A stretch of 64,000 nt of DNA. Source: Paraburkholderia sp. BL21I4N1 (GTDB taxonomy: Bacteria > Pseudomonadota > Gammaproteobacteria > Burkholderiales > Burkholderiaceae). The first letter of the stretch is position 1, and each line of letters begins with the position of its first letter. The translations under genes were made by a program, and so were the position numbers. Below are positions 14,782-24,137 of this stretch, piece after piece. The stretch spans positions 186,001-250,000 of the forward strand of contig NZ_PVEN01000007.1 in the NCBI RefSeq assembly GCF_002973525.1, written 5' to 3'. The notes under the pieces are model-generated. The model was given only the letters and a program-made list of their open reading frames with translations, was not told where the DNA came from and ran no database searches.

Positions 14782-17268
14782 ATGGGACAGTATCGAAAGG
14801 CCGGCCGCGACCCGCGCGGCAGCCACGGGTCGGCACACGCGAGGCGGCCGGCACGCCTTGCGCGGCATCTGGCCACCGCCGCGCTGATCTCGGCGGGGCT
14901 GCCGCTCAACGTGGCACTTGCCGCCGACGGTTCGGCCGGCGCCCTTACCGAAGCGCCAGCGCGCAAAACCTACGACATTCCGGCCGGGCCGCTCGAAGCC
15001 ACACTGAACCGCTTCGGCCGCGAGACCGGGTTGCTGCTGTCGTTCCCGGCCGCGTTGACAGCCGGCCGCACGAGCGAAGGTCTGCGCGGCGACTACGAAG
15101 TGCCGCAAGCGCTGGAGCGCATTCTGCGCGGCACCGGCCTCGGCGCGGTGCAGCAGCCGAACGGCGGCTACACGCTGGTCGAACACGTCAAGGCCACCGC
15201 TGACGGCACCACCCTGCCGACGGTCTCCGTCAATTCGCAGGCAGTGAAAGCCGGCAGCTACCGGCCGCCCGCCGAAGCCAACATCACGCGTTCCGATACG
15301 CCGCTGCTCGACACCGCGCAAGCCGTCAACGTAGTGCCCGCCCAGGTGTTGCGCGACCAGCGGCCGCGTAATCTGGACGACGCGCTGGCGAACGTGAGCG
15401 GCATCGTGCAGGGCAACACGCTCGCGGGCACGCAGGACACCTTGCTCAAGCGCGGCTTCGGCGGCAATCGCGACGGCTCGGTCATGCACAACGGCATGCC
15501 GCTCGTGCAAGGGCGCGGCCTGAACGCCGCCGCCGACAGCGTCGAAGTGCTCAAGGGGCCAACCTCGCTGCTGTACGGCATCATGGACCCGGGCGGCGTC
15601 ATCAACGTGGTGAGCAAACAGCCGCTGCTGACGCCGTATCACGCGATCTCGCTGGGCGCGTCGACCTACGGCCACGGCCGCAACGGCGCGGACGCGACGC
15701 TCGACACCACCGGGCCGATCGGCGATTCGCGCCTCGCCTACCGATTGGTGCTGGATCGTACCGACGAGCAGTACTGGCGCAACTTCGGCGAGCATCGCGA
15801 GACGCTGGCGGCGCCATCGCTCGCGTGGTACGGACGCGATACCCAGGTGGTGGTGTCGTACGAATACCGCCAGTTTCTTTACCCGTTCGACCGCGGTACG
15901 GCGCTCGATCCGAAGACCAACCAGCCGTTGACGATTTCGAGCCGCGAGCGTCTCGACCAGCCGTTCAACGAGATGACCGGCGAATCGCATCTCGCGCAGC
16001 TTGGCGTCGATCATCAGATCAACGCCGACTGGAAAGCGCACTTCGGCTACAGCTACAACCGCGAGACGTACGACGCCAACCAGTTGCGCGTGCAAGGCAT
16101 CAACAGCACGACAGGCGCGGTGTCGCGCAGCAACGACGCGACCCATGGCGCGCTCAGCACGGACAGCTACGCGATCGCCTATGTCGACGGCCATTTCAAC
16201 TTGGCGGGTCTGCGCAACGACCTGCAGATCGGTGTCGACGACGAATACCGGCGCATCTATAGGCGCGATCTGCTGCGCCAGGCCACCCGTTATCCGTTCA
16301 ACTATTTCAGTCCGGTGTACGGTCTGGAAAGTCCGTCGAGCACGGTGTCGGCGAGCGACAGCGATCAGACCGACACGCTGCACGATCGCTCGCTGTTCAT
16401 GCAGGACAGTCTGCATCTGAGCGACAAGTGGATCCTGATCGGCGGTGTGCGTTTTCTGGACTACAACCAGATCGCGGGCAAGGGGCGGCCGTTCGTCACC
16501 AACACCGATATCAACGGCAACAAGTGGCTGCCGCGCGCGGGCCTCGTCTACAAATGGACCGACACGGTGTCGCTTTACGGCAGCTATTCGCAATCGCTCA
16601 AGCCGAACTCGACGATCGCGCCGCTGTCTTCCGGCGTGGTGATCGACTCGTCGGTGCAGCCCGAGCAGGCCACTTCGTGGGAACTCGGCGCGAAAGTGGC
16701 GATGCCGGCCGGCCTGACCGGCACGCTTGCGCTCTTCAATATCGACAAGAAGAACGTGCTGGTGCAGCAGTACAACGACACCACCAAACAGACCGACTGG
16801 CGCACCGCCGGCAAGGCCCGTTCGCGCGGCGTGGAACTCGACGTGGCCGGTCAGATCGGGCCGCGCTGGAGCGTGATCGCCAGCTACGCCTATATCGACG
16901 CGAAGACCACCGAAGACCCGCTGTACGCCGGCAACCGGTTATGGAATGCGCCGCGGAATACGGCGTCGTTTGCAGCGGTCTACGACTTCGGCACGATCTT
17001 CGGCGGCGATCAGTTGCGCGTGGGCGGCGACGCGCATTACGTGGGTGCGCGTCCGGGCGATTCGGCGAACAGCTTCACGCTGCCGTCGTACACCGTGGCG
17101 GATCTGTTCGCGACCTACGAGACGAAACTCGGCAATCGCCATCTGACGTTCCAGCTTAATGTGAAGAACCTGTTCAACAAGACGTACTACCCGTCGAGCG
17201 TAAACAAGTACTTCGTCTCGGTCGGCGACGCACGGCAAGTGTCGTTGCTGTCCACGCTCGAGTTTTGA
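14782..17268 (+). CDS. TonB-dependent siderophore receptor with signalling domain
   Basis: I place the start at the ATG at 14782 (828 residues); an in-frame ATG at 14734 would add 16 residues. After a long Tat/Sec-like signal region ending near ALAADG, an STN signalling domain spans about 65-120 (YDIPAGPLEATLNRFGRETG). The plug (about 150-270) begins with a TonB-box-like region and has VEVLKGPTSLLYG and the MDPGGVINVVSKQP motif, typical of FhuE/FpvA-like ferric-siderophore receptors. The beta-barrel ends in a C-terminal phenylalanine (LSTLEF) needed for outer-membrane insertion. With the upstream sigma/FecR pair it forms a cell-surface signalling system. The specific siderophore is unknown; no siderophore synthesis genes are near. 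Confidence 0.95.
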   Translation: MGQYRKAGRDPRGSHGSAHARRPARLARHLATAALISAGLPLNVALAADGSAGALTEAPARKTYDIPAGPLEATLNRFGRETGLLLSFPAALTAGRTSEGLRGDYEVPQALERILRGTGLGAVQQPNGGYTLVEHVKATADGTTLPTVSVNSQAVKAGSYRPPAEANITRSDTPLLDTAQAVNVVPAQVLRDQRPRNLDDALANVSGIVQGNTLAGTQDTLLKRGFGGNRDGSVMHNGMPLVQGRGLNAAADSVEVLKGPTSLLYGIMDPGGVINVVSKQPLLTPYHAISLGASTYGHGRNGADATLDTTGPIGDSRLAYRLVLDRTDEQYWRNFGEHRETLAAPSLAWYGRDTQVVVSYEYRQFLYPFDRGTALDPKTNQPLTISSRERLDQPFNEMTGESHLAQLGVDHQINADWKAHFGYSYNRETYDANQLRVQGINSTTGAVSRSNDATHGALSTDSYAIAYVDGHFNLAGLRNDLQIGVDDEYRRIYRRDLLRQATRYPFNYFSPVYGLESPSSTVSASDSDQTDTLHDRSLFMQDSLHLSDKWILIGGVRFLDYNQIAGKGRPFVTNTDINGNKWLPRAGLVYKWTDTVSLYGSYSQSLKPNSTIAPLSSGVVIDSSVQPEQATSWELGAKVAMPAGLTGTLALFNIDKKNVLVQQYNDTTKQTDWRTAGKARSRGVELDVAGQIGPRWSVIASYAYIDAKTTEDPLYAGNRLWNAPRNTASFAAVYDFGTIFGGDQLRVGGDAHYVGARPGDSANSFTLPSYTVADLFATYETKLGNRHLTFQLNVKNLFNKTYYPSSVNKYFVSVGDARQVSLLSTLEF

Positions 17269-17292
17269 TGAACCGCCAACTACGGATCTCTC

Positions 17293-18054
17293 ATGAAGCT
17301 TTGGACTCGTCGCACGAATCAATCCCTCGCGTCCGTGCGCAAGCGCCGCACCCTGTTCGCCGCGGCAAGCGTCGGTGTTGGCGCGCTGCTGAGCGCGGCG
17401 ACGCCGCATGCGCGAGCCGCGTCGAATGCCAGCGTGAGCGGCAAGAAAGTCGTGATGGTCGTGCAACTGAACGGCCCGAATCTGACCGTCGATCAGAAGA
17501 TCGCGGCGCATCTCGGCGCGCGCGGTTACAGCGTGCGAATGCTGGATGAGGCGCAACCGCCCGAGGCGGCGGGCGACGCCGATCTGGTGCTGATCTCGTC
17601 GACGGTGTCGTCGAAGCAGGTGGCGAGCGGCTGGCGCAGTTTGCCCAGGCCGCTATTGACGTGGGAAAACGACCTGCTCGACGACTTTGCGATGACAGGC
17701 AAACGTCATGACGTCGATTTCGGCGAAGCGGATAAGGAGCGCTATCTGTGGCTCGTCAATGCGCCGCATCCCATGGCGGCCGGCTTGCCGGCGGGCGTGA
17801 CGAACGTCTACGGCAAACAGGCGGCGATGAGCTGGGGCAAGCCGGGGCTCGGCGCGGCAATCATCGCGACGCTCTACGGCCAACCCGAGAAAGCGGCGAT
17901 TTTCGCGTATGAAAAAGGCGCGACGATGGACTACGAATCGCTCGCGCCGGCCCGGCGCGTGATGTTCTTTCTGAACAACGACACGTTCGGCAATCTGTCG
18001 CCGGCGGGCGGCAGTCTGTTCGATGCCGCGGTCGACTGGGCCGCCGCGTCCTGA
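17293..18054 (+). CDS. Exported protein of unknown function, ThuA/GATase1-like
   Basis: A 253-residue protein starting 24 bp after the receptor stop, probably in the same iron-controlled operon. The N-terminus has a twin-arginine-like RKRRTLFAAASVGVGALLSAA signal with cleavage near ARA-AS. The mature part begins KKVVMVVQLNG and has alternating strands and helices (VDQKIAAHLGARGYSVRMLDE, ADLVLISSTV, then LLTWENDLLDDF and a VTNVYG segment). This resembles the ThuA/class I amidotransferase-like fold, but I see no catalytic Cys-His pair. It may act in the periplasm on something linked to siderophore uptake. Function not assigned. Confidence 0.75.
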   Translation: MKLWTRRTNQSLASVRKRRTLFAAASVGVGALLSAATPHARAASNASVSGKKVVMVVQLNGPNLTVDQKIAAHLGARGYSVRMLDEAQPPEAAGDADLVLISSTVSSKQVASGWRSLPRPLLTWENDLLDDFAMTGKRHDVDFGEADKERYLWLVNAPHPMAAGLPAGVTNVYGKQAAMSWGKPGLGAAIIATLYGQPEKAAIFAYEKGATMDYESLAPARRVMFFLNNDTFGNLSPAGGSLFDAAVDWAAAS

Positions 18055-18175
18055 GCGACCTGATCTCGTTGCCACCGCTTCACGCGGTGGCGGTTCGGGT
18101 CTGTTTTCAAATCGCCCGCTTCAACCCGTTCGTTTGCGTGCAGCGGCAGCCGCGCTCCTGCCCGCTCCCGGCGAA

Positions 18176-19408
18176 TCACTCCGGCTGCGGCCGCGCGCGC
18201 GTGGCAGGCTGCCGCGCGGGGTCCCGCACCTCGGCGGCTTTGCCTGCCTCGGGTGCATCAGGCGCGTCGGGATGCACGAGGCGCTTTGCCCGCTCGGCCA
18301 CCTGCCTCGCACCGCGCCGGGCCCGCATCGCCAGAAGTCCCCAGGTCGAATTGACGATCTGCACGGTCCACGCGGTGCTCGCCTCGTCGCGCGACCAGTA
18401 CGATTTGAAACGCTCGACACCGACGCCGAAGTCGAGGTCGTAGTCGTTATCAAAGGCCCATTTGACGCATTGCTCAACCGCGATCAGGCCGGGACAGCAT
18501 TTGCCGAAGTACGGGTCGTAGCCCGCGAAAATCGCGCTCGCCCACGGATTACCCAGACTGACGATAATTCCGGCCACCGGCGCTTCGTCCAGCGTGACCA
18601 CGATCAGACGCGCCATCGAAGGCACGTCGGCCGAATAGATCAGCTTGCCGAGAAAGCGTTCGAACTCCGGCGAGTCGAGCCACACGCTGCGTTTGCCGAC
18701 CCGATCGCTCCAGCTGCGCTTGCAGTTGAACATCCACTCGATAATCGCGGCGGTCTCGCTTTCTTCCGCCGGATCCATGACGCGCACGGCCACCTGGCCT
18801 TCTTTCGACAACCGGTTCGCGAAGGTGCCGGGCCGTTTGCCGAACAGCGTGCCGAGCGTGCGGCAATAGTCGTCCCAAGTGCCCTGCCCGCGCAGTTTCG
18901 CGGCCGACGCGTTGTGCGGTTCGGCAAACAGCACATGACGCTCGCGTGTCACCAGCCGGTGCAGATCGAGCGTGTTGCGCACATACGGCAGGTGAATGAA
19001 ATCGGCGCCGCAGCGCCGCCGGGCCGTGTTCCACGCGCCCTCCACGCGGGCTGTGGTCGCCGCGTCGTTCTCGACGAGGACGCTGGTGTAGTCGCCGCCT
19101 TCGGGGCCGAGCGGCACCAGATAGGTCCACAGCACGCGCTTCACCGTTTCGAGCGGCCAGATCATGACCAGTTGCCCTGCTTCGCGACACACAATGCACT
19201 TAAGCCCGCGGCCATGCGGCTTCGTCACATGTTTCCAGGCGAGCCAGCAAAAGCTGAACGACTGATAGTAATAACCGTGTGCCCTTAACCAGAGCGCATC
19301 CCATTCCGGCTGCAATGCGCGAAAATCGGCTTCGTCGCTGATGATGTCGTAACGCCGTGTGCTTTGCGTACTGTGCGTGCTCGGCTCGGTCTGCGTTGTC
19401 GCGTCCAC
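18176..19408 (-). CDS. GNAT-superfamily acyltransferase (CelD/BioF2-like, Acetyltransf_6)
   Basis: I choose the GTG at 19408, which follows GGGAG; upstream reading frame lacks protein character. This gives 410 residues. Residues about 20-330 match the CelD/BcsL type of double-GNAT acyltransferase: DEADFRALQPEWDALWLRA near the start, FHL-like HLPYVRN in the middle, and the acceptor domain with GIIVSLGNPWASAIFAGYDP and DFGVGVERFKSYW. The last 60 residues are Arg/Ala/Pro-rich and probably unstructured. Such proteins acylate sugars, polysaccharides or amine compounds in the cytoplasm. It is convergent with the iron operon; a link to siderophore acylation is only a possibility. Confidence 0.82.
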   Translation of the reverse strand: MDATTQTEPSTHSTQSTRRYDIISDEADFRALQPEWDALWLRAHGYYYQSFSFCWLAWKHVTKPHGRGLKCIVCREAGQLVMIWPLETVKRVLWTYLVPLGPEGGDYTSVLVENDAATTARVEGAWNTARRRCGADFIHLPYVRNTLDLHRLVTRERHVLFAEPHNASAAKLRGQGTWDDYCRTLGTLFGKRPGTFANRLSKEGQVAVRVMDPAEESETAAIIEWMFNCKRSWSDRVGKRSVWLDSPEFERFLGKLIYSADVPSMARLIVVTLDEAPVAGIIVSLGNPWASAIFAGYDPYFGKCCPGLIAVEQCVKWAFDNDYDLDFGVGVERFKSYWSRDEASTAWTVQIVNSTWGLLAMRARRGARQVAERAKRLVHPDAPDAPEAGKAAEVRDPARQPATRARPQPE

Positions 19409-19656
19409 ATTGGCTCCCGGAAAGCCGGACGCAGTGGCACGCGCGCGCAAACGTCGCGGACACGAATCATCGCCGGCATGGGTGAAAACGGATGCGCAAA
19501 GCATGCGCCGGGGCGCTATTCGCGTGTGTGCGGTGCCGAACATTACAGTACGGCAACGCGACATTTCAAAAGCTTGCAGCGACGCCGAACCAGCGCCGCG
19601 TACGCACCTCGGTTGCGCTATTCTTTGCGCCGAAGGCTCGCCACGAGGAGGCAACC

Positions 19657-20058
19657 ATGAATAAAAGGTGTTTGGACTATCGGTTGCTGGGCGCGGCGGC
19701 CACCTCGCTGCTCGTGCCGCTCCTCCTGCTGAGTCCACCGCCCGCGCTGGCGAGCGAAGAAGGCGCCAATGCCAGCAGCGAAGCCGCCGGCCAGCGCGCA
19801 CGATTTCTCCAGGATTTCTGCGGCGCCTCGCCGGAAGACATCGCGCAATACAAGGAGAAGCTCGGCAAGATCCTCACCGAAGCGAGCGACTTCGAGGCCC
19901 GCTGGCAAAACGGCTGGCGGCTCGGCGAGCGCGACGCGCTGCGGTTGCGCGCGTTGCAACTGAACTCCCCGGCCGAATTCGCCACGCGCGTCAAAAGCAA
20001 TTGCGAGCGCGTCCGGTGGCAGGCCAAGAACTCGCTGCGGCCACGCGTGCCGAAGTAG
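19657..20058 (+). CDS. Small secreted protein, unknown function
   Basis: The ATG at 19657 follows GAGGAGG; 133 residues. The first 31 residues form a Sec signal (LLGAAATSLLVPLLLLSPPPALA, cleavage after ALA). The mature protein is charged and helical with just two cysteines (FCGAS near 54 and NCERV near 117) that could form a disulfide in the periplasm. It ends in a basic tail. I do not recognise a family. It stands between a GNAT gene and mreB and is probably its own transcription unit. Confidence 0.75.
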   Translation: MNKRCLDYRLLGAAATSLLVPLLLLSPPPALASEEGANASSEAAGQRARFLQDFCGASPEDIAQYKEKLGKILTEASDFEARWQNGWRLGERDALRLRALQLNSPAEFATRVKSNCERVRWQAKNSLRPRVPK

Positions 20059-20112
20059 TCCGCGCCGCGAAACTGTTATTCTTCACGCTCTTTCGACCCT
20101 CATCTGGTCGCC

Positions 20113-20130
20113 TGCCGCCTTCGGGCGGCA
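20113..20130 (+). terminator. Stem-loop with TTCG tetraloop between the secreted protein gene and mreB
   Basis: TGCCGCC-TTCG-GGCGGCA is a perfect 7-bp stem closed by a very stable UUCG loop. It lies 54 bp after the upstream stop and 49 bp before mreB. No T-run follows, so it may be a weak terminator or a leader structure of the mreB mRNA. Confidence 0.4.
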
Positions 20131-20178
20131 TCCCCAGGCGGCGCGCATGCGCCCGGCACCCAAGAGACAGGTATCTGC

Positions 20179-21222
20179 ATGTTCGGTTTTCTGCGCGGCT
20201 ATTTTTCCAATGACCTGGCTATCGACCTCGGCACGTCGAACACCCTGATTTATATGCGCGGCAAGGGCATCGTGCTGGACGAACCCTCAGTGGTGTCGAT
20301 TCGCCAGGAAGGCGGTCCGAACGGCAAGAAGATCATTCTGGCCGTCGGCAAGGAAGCAAAACAGATGCTCGGCAAAGTGCCGGGCAATATCGAGGCGATC
20401 CGCCCGATGAAAGACGGCGTGATCGCCGACTTCAACATCACGCAGCAGATGATCAAGCGCTTCATCCAGATGGCGCACGAGACGCGTATGTTCGCGCCGT
20501 CGCCGCGCATCATCATCTGTGTGCCGTGCGGCTCGACCCAGGTGGAGCGGCGCGCGATCAAGGAGGCCGCGCACAGCGCGGGCGCCTCGCAGGTTTATCT
20601 GATCGAGGAGCCGATGGCCGCGGCCACCGGCGCGGGGCTGCCGGTGTCGGAGGCGACCGGGTCGATGGTGGTCGACATCGGCGGCGGCACCACCGAAGTG
20701 GGCGTGATCTCGCTCGGCGGCATCGTCTACAAAGGCTCGGTGCGAGTGGGCGGCGACAAGTTCGACGACGCGATCGTCAATTACATTCGCCGCAATTACG
20801 GCATGCTGATCGGCGAGCAAACCGCCGAAGCGATCAAGAAGGAAATCGGCTCCGCGTTTCCGGGCTCCGAAGTCAAGGAGATGGAGGTCAAGGGCCGCAA
20901 TATGTCGGAAGGCATTCCGCGCAGTTTCACGGTGTCGAGCAACGAAATTCTCGAAGCGCTCACCGACCCGCTCAACCAGATCGTCTCCGCCGTGAAGATC
21001 GCGCTGGAACAGACGCCGCCGGAACTGGGTGCGGACATCGCCGAACGGGGCATCACGCTGGCGGGCGGCGGAGCGTTGCTACGCGACCTCGACCGGCTGC
21101 TGGCCGAGGAAACCGGGCTACCCGCGTTCGTCGCCGAAGCGCCGCTCACCTGCGTGGTGCGTGGGTCGGGCATGGCGCTGGAGCGGATCGAGAAGTTTGG
21201 CGGGGCGTTTTCGTACGAGTGA
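20179..21222 (+). CDS. mreB: Rod-shape-determining protein MreB, solitary paralogue
   Basis: A 347-residue bacterial actin. Present are the phosphate 1 loop (IDLGTSNTLIY, residues ~14-24), the connect/phosphate 2 region (VVDIGGGTTEVGVISL), the adenosine motif GITLAGGGALLRDLD, and the usual length of MreB. It starts with the amphipathic membrane-binding MFGFLRGYFSNDLAID. MreB normally heads mreBCD-pbp2-rodA in the chromosome; here no mreC or mreD follows, and a metalloprotease gene is next. It is therefore probably a second copy. Some sequence changes (for example KGKGIVLDEPSVV retained but RGSGMALERIEKFGG at the end) are within family variation. Confidence 0.93.
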   Translation: MFGFLRGYFSNDLAIDLGTSNTLIYMRGKGIVLDEPSVVSIRQEGGPNGKKIILAVGKEAKQMLGKVPGNIEAIRPMKDGVIADFNITQQMIKRFIQMAHETRMFAPSPRIIICVPCGSTQVERRAIKEAAHSAGASQVYLIEEPMAAATGAGLPVSEATGSMVVDIGGGTTEVGVISLGGIVYKGSVRVGGDKFDDAIVNYIRRNYGMLIGEQTAEAIKKEIGSAFPGSEVKEMEVKGRNMSEGIPRSFTVSSNEILEALTDPLNQIVSAVKIALEQTPPELGADIAERGITLAGGGALLRDLDRLLAEETGLPAFVAEAPLTCVVRGSGMALERIEKFGGAFSYE

Positions 21223-21226
21223 CACG

Positions 21227-21283
21227 GCGGGCGCGGCGCGGCTTTCTAAAACCCGGCTTCAGGCCGGAGCAGGCCGCGCCCGC
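21227..21283. terminator. Hairpin structure after mreB
   Basis: Perfect 11-bp arms GCGGGCGCGGC (21227-21237) and GCCGCGCCCGC (21273-21283), with an inner CCGGC/GCCGG stem in the loop. It begins 5 bp after the mreB stop. No long T-run follows; likely a transcript-end or stabilising structure. Confidence 0.4.
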
Positions 21284-21507
21284 GTGTGCATGGGCATCTA
21301 ATGGCGGGGCATGGGCGAACGCCGCCCGCACCCGCGCCGCGATTTTCTGAATCACTTCCCCTCGCTTCCCCCCCCGTGTGCCGCTGCGACGCATAGGCTG
21401 CCCATGGAGCCGACGTTATATTTCGCCCGGTAGCCGCCGCATTATCTTATTCACTATCCCGATCGAATGCGCTTCTTTCTGGATCGGAATATCGCGAGGG
21501 AAATTCC

Positions 21508-23559
21508 ATGTCACGAGCGTTAGAACGCATTTGCATTTATTGCGCCCTGCTTTTTAGCGGCGCCTTTATCCTGTCCGCCGCCGACGCAACCGAGTCACGC
21601 GTATTTTGGCAAGATTCAGACAACACGCTAAACCACACACGTAAATCAAGCCTTGAAGCCGGATCTCCCGTACAAGGGCGAATTCTCACCTTGGATTTTA
21701 CCCGCTTAAAATCGGAAATAGCAGCCATTCCGATCAATTCCGAGGCAATAACGTCGCGATATAAATATCCGGATGTCCGGCTATCTTTACCTTTACCTGA
21801 AGGGGATTTTTCCGAATTTGTCCTGTCCGATTCCGGAACCCTGCCGCCGGCGCTGGCGCAACGCTATCCGGAAATCCGCAGCCTGAAGGGTCACGACAGC
21901 GCGGGACGCACCGTGCGTCTGGATATGTCGCCGCAAGGCATGAAAGCCATGGTGTACGACAAAGACGGCGCCTGGCTGGTGCAGCCCGCCGAAACGCTGA
22001 GCGGCAAGGTGCAAAACGCCCAGGCGCGCGGCGGACAATACTGGAGCTTCCGCCGTCATTCGCTGCCGGCTTCGGATCAGCCATTTTACGAGCGGGTCAT
22101 CGATTCCGCTTCCATTTCCGCCGATCAACCATTAATCCCGCAACGCGACGCATTTCAGTCGCGCACCGCGACCGGCAATATTCGCCGCGATTATCGGATT
22201 GCCATTGCCGCGACCAGTGCCTATACCGCCAAATTCGGCGGCACGGTGAGCGGCGGATTGGCGGCCGTCAGCCTGATCGTCAACCGCGTCAATGAAATAT
22301 TCGAGCAGGATTTAGGCGTGCATCTGACCTTGATTCCGAATAACGACAAGCTTATTTATACGAACCCCGCCACCGACCCATACCGGAGAACCGGCGACAT
22401 GTTGCTGGCCAACGTCGCGAACCTGGACCGCGTGATCGGCGCTTCCGGTTTCGATCTCGGACACGTCGTCACCACCGCTAGCGGCGGTATTGTCGGTCGG
22501 ATCGGCAATACCTGCCGCAACGAGGCGGGTCGAGACAACAAGGCGGCCGGCACCACGGGGCGAACCAATCCCGTGGGGGATGCGTTCTACGTCGATTTTG
22601 TCGCGCATGAACTGGGGCATCAGTTCGGCGCGTGGCACACCTTCAACCGTTGCGGCGGCGGACGAGCGACGTTGGCGGACTCGGCGCTCGAACCCGGCAG
22701 CGGCTCGACGATCATGGGCTACGCGGGCATGTGTTTGCCTTCGGAGAACCTGCAAAACCATACGGATCCCTACTTCCATGCCGTCAGTCAGGCTCAGGCG
22801 AATGCCTGGATTTCGTCGAGAGGGGGCGACTGCGCGGTCAAAACGGTCAATCGGGGCAGCGCGCCGGACATCGACCCGTTCAATCTGTCGGGTGGCGGGC
22901 TCGACTCGCTCACGATTCCTTCGGGCACGCCATTCGTCCTGAGGGGACACGCAAGCGGCAGCACCGGCGCAACGACGACTTATGGCTGGGAACAGTTCGA
23001 TGCGGGCCCGCTGCAAGGCCCCGTGCTCAAGGACGACGGCGTCGGTCCGCTGTTCCGCTCCTACCTTCCCAATACCAGCGGCGAGCGCGTGTTTCCGCGT
23101 CTCGCCGCCGTTCTGGGTGACGAGCCGTTGGGCAACGGCGAGGCCTACCCTGCCACGAACCGCAGAATGACATTTCGCTTGACGGCGCGCGATCGCGTCC
23201 ACGACACCACCGCCAGTTCCGACGTCACGCTCACCGTGCTGAAAACCGCGCGGCCTTTTGCCGTGAAACTGCCAGACGGCTCCGCGGCGTTATCCGGCGG
23301 CGCCATCCAGACGATCGGCTGGGACGTCGCGAACACCGACAAGGCGCCGATCTCCTGTGCCGAGGTGCGTATCGATCTGTCGGTGGATGGCGGCTACACC
23401 TATCTGCCGCGAGCGCTGGCCGCCGCAGTGCCGAACACCGGTAGCGCGTCCGTCATGCTGCCGCGCATGGGCGAGCCAACCTCGAAAGCGCGCCTCAGGG
23501 TCAGTTGCATCGGCAACGTTTTCTTCGCGGTTTCACGGTCGAACTTCACGATCCAGTAA
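21508..23559 (+). CDS. Secreted zinc metalloprotease (reprolysin-like, HExxHxxxxxH)
   Basis: A 683-residue exported protein; ribosome site AGGGAA precedes the ATG. Signal peptide covers residues 1-27 (LLFSGAFILSAADA). A propeptide region of about 200 residues follows, with no clear cysteine switch. The catalytic domain (about 225-450) has HELGHQFGAWH, the zinc signature of reprolysin/metzincin peptidases, followed by TIMGYAGMC, the Met-turn. The C-terminal 230 residues look like beta-sandwich domains (PFVLRGHASG, FAVKLPDGSAA with a LSVDGGYTYLPRAL repeat) typical of secreted proteases. The first third of the gene is clearly lower in GC than its neighbours. It would degrade extracellular protein; the target is unknown. 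Confidence 0.88.
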   Translation: MSRALERICIYCALLFSGAFILSAADATESRVFWQDSDNTLNHTRKSSLEAGSPVQGRILTLDFTRLKSEIAAIPINSEAITSRYKYPDVRLSLPLPEGDFSEFVLSDSGTLPPALAQRYPEIRSLKGHDSAGRTVRLDMSPQGMKAMVYDKDGAWLVQPAETLSGKVQNAQARGGQYWSFRRHSLPASDQPFYERVIDSASISADQPLIPQRDAFQSRTATGNIRRDYRIAIAATSAYTAKFGGTVSGGLAAVSLIVNRVNEIFEQDLGVHLTLIPNNDKLIYTNPATDPYRRTGDMLLANVANLDRVIGASGFDLGHVVTTASGGIVGRIGNTCRNEAGRDNKAAGTTGRTNPVGDAFYVDFVAHELGHQFGAWHTFNRCGGGRATLADSALEPGSGSTIMGYAGMCLPSENLQNHTDPYFHAVSQAQANAWISSRGGDCAVKTVNRGSAPDIDPFNLSGGGLDSLTIPSGTPFVLRGHASGSTGATTTYGWEQFDAGPLQGPVLKDDGVGPLFRSYLPNTSGERVFPRLAAVLGDEPLGNGEAYPATNRRMTFRLTARDRVHDTTASSDVTLTVLKTARPFAVKLPDGSAALSGGAIQTIGWDVANTDKAPISCAEVRIDLSVDGGYTYLPRALAAAVPNTGSASVMLPRMGEPTSKARLRVSCIGNVFFAVSRSNFTIQ

Positions 23560-23705
23560 AGACACGAGACGCCACACGCCGCAACGCGCCGTGCCGATAA
23601 TTTTCCGCACGGTGCGCCTGATAAGCTACGCGAACGCCGTCGAGTGCTGGACGCGTTTGCGCTACTTGCGCGTCCTGTTCCAACACCGAAAAAATCGGAG
23701 ACAAC

Positions 23706-24137
23706 ATGAAGGCAACCGTTCATCCGGATAACGACACCGCATCAGCGAACATCACCAAACGGATCGAAGAGCTGGCGGACTGGCGTGGCGAAACGCTCGC
23801 TCGCATCCGCGAACTGATTCACGCGGCCGACGCCGACATCCAGGAAGAGTGGAAATGGATGGGCACGCCCGTGTGGTCGCACGACGGCATTGTCTGCACC
23901 GGCGAATCGTACAAGCAGGCCGTCAAGCTCACGTTCGCGCGCGGCGCCGCGCTCAAGGATCCGAAGAAGCTTTTCAATGCCAGCCTCGACGGCAATACGC
24001 GGCGCGCGATCGACATTCACGAAGGCGAGAAGCTCAACGAGACCGCCTTCAGGCAACTGATTCAGGCCGCCGTGAAAGCCAATAGCGAAGCGCTCGCCGA
24101 ACGTGCGGCGAAGAAGAAAAGCAAGCCGCGCGCGTAA
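23706..24137 (+). CDS. DUF1801 domain protein
   Basis: A 143-residue cytoplasmic protein of the DUF1801 (YdhG-like) family, recognised from the IQEEWKWMGTPVWSHDGIVC stretch and the FARGAALKDPKKLFN region that ends in a basic tail (AAKKKSKPRA). The fold resembles a small alpha/beta iron-chaperone-like domain, but the function of the family is unproven. A GGAGA ribosome site lies just before the ATG. No clear operon partner. Confidence 0.82.
   Translation: MKATVHPDNDTASANITKRIEELADWRGETLARIRELIHAADADIQEEWKWMGTPVWSHDGIVCTGESYKQAVKLTFARGAALKDPKKLFNASLDGNTRRAIDIHEGEKLNETAFRQLIQAAVKANSEALAERAAKKKSKPRA

Noticed and set aside
14698..16593. 631-codon minus-strand open frame opposite the TonB receptor gene
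   Set aside because: Shadow of the receptor gene; low-complexity R/A/H/V-rich sequence without domains.
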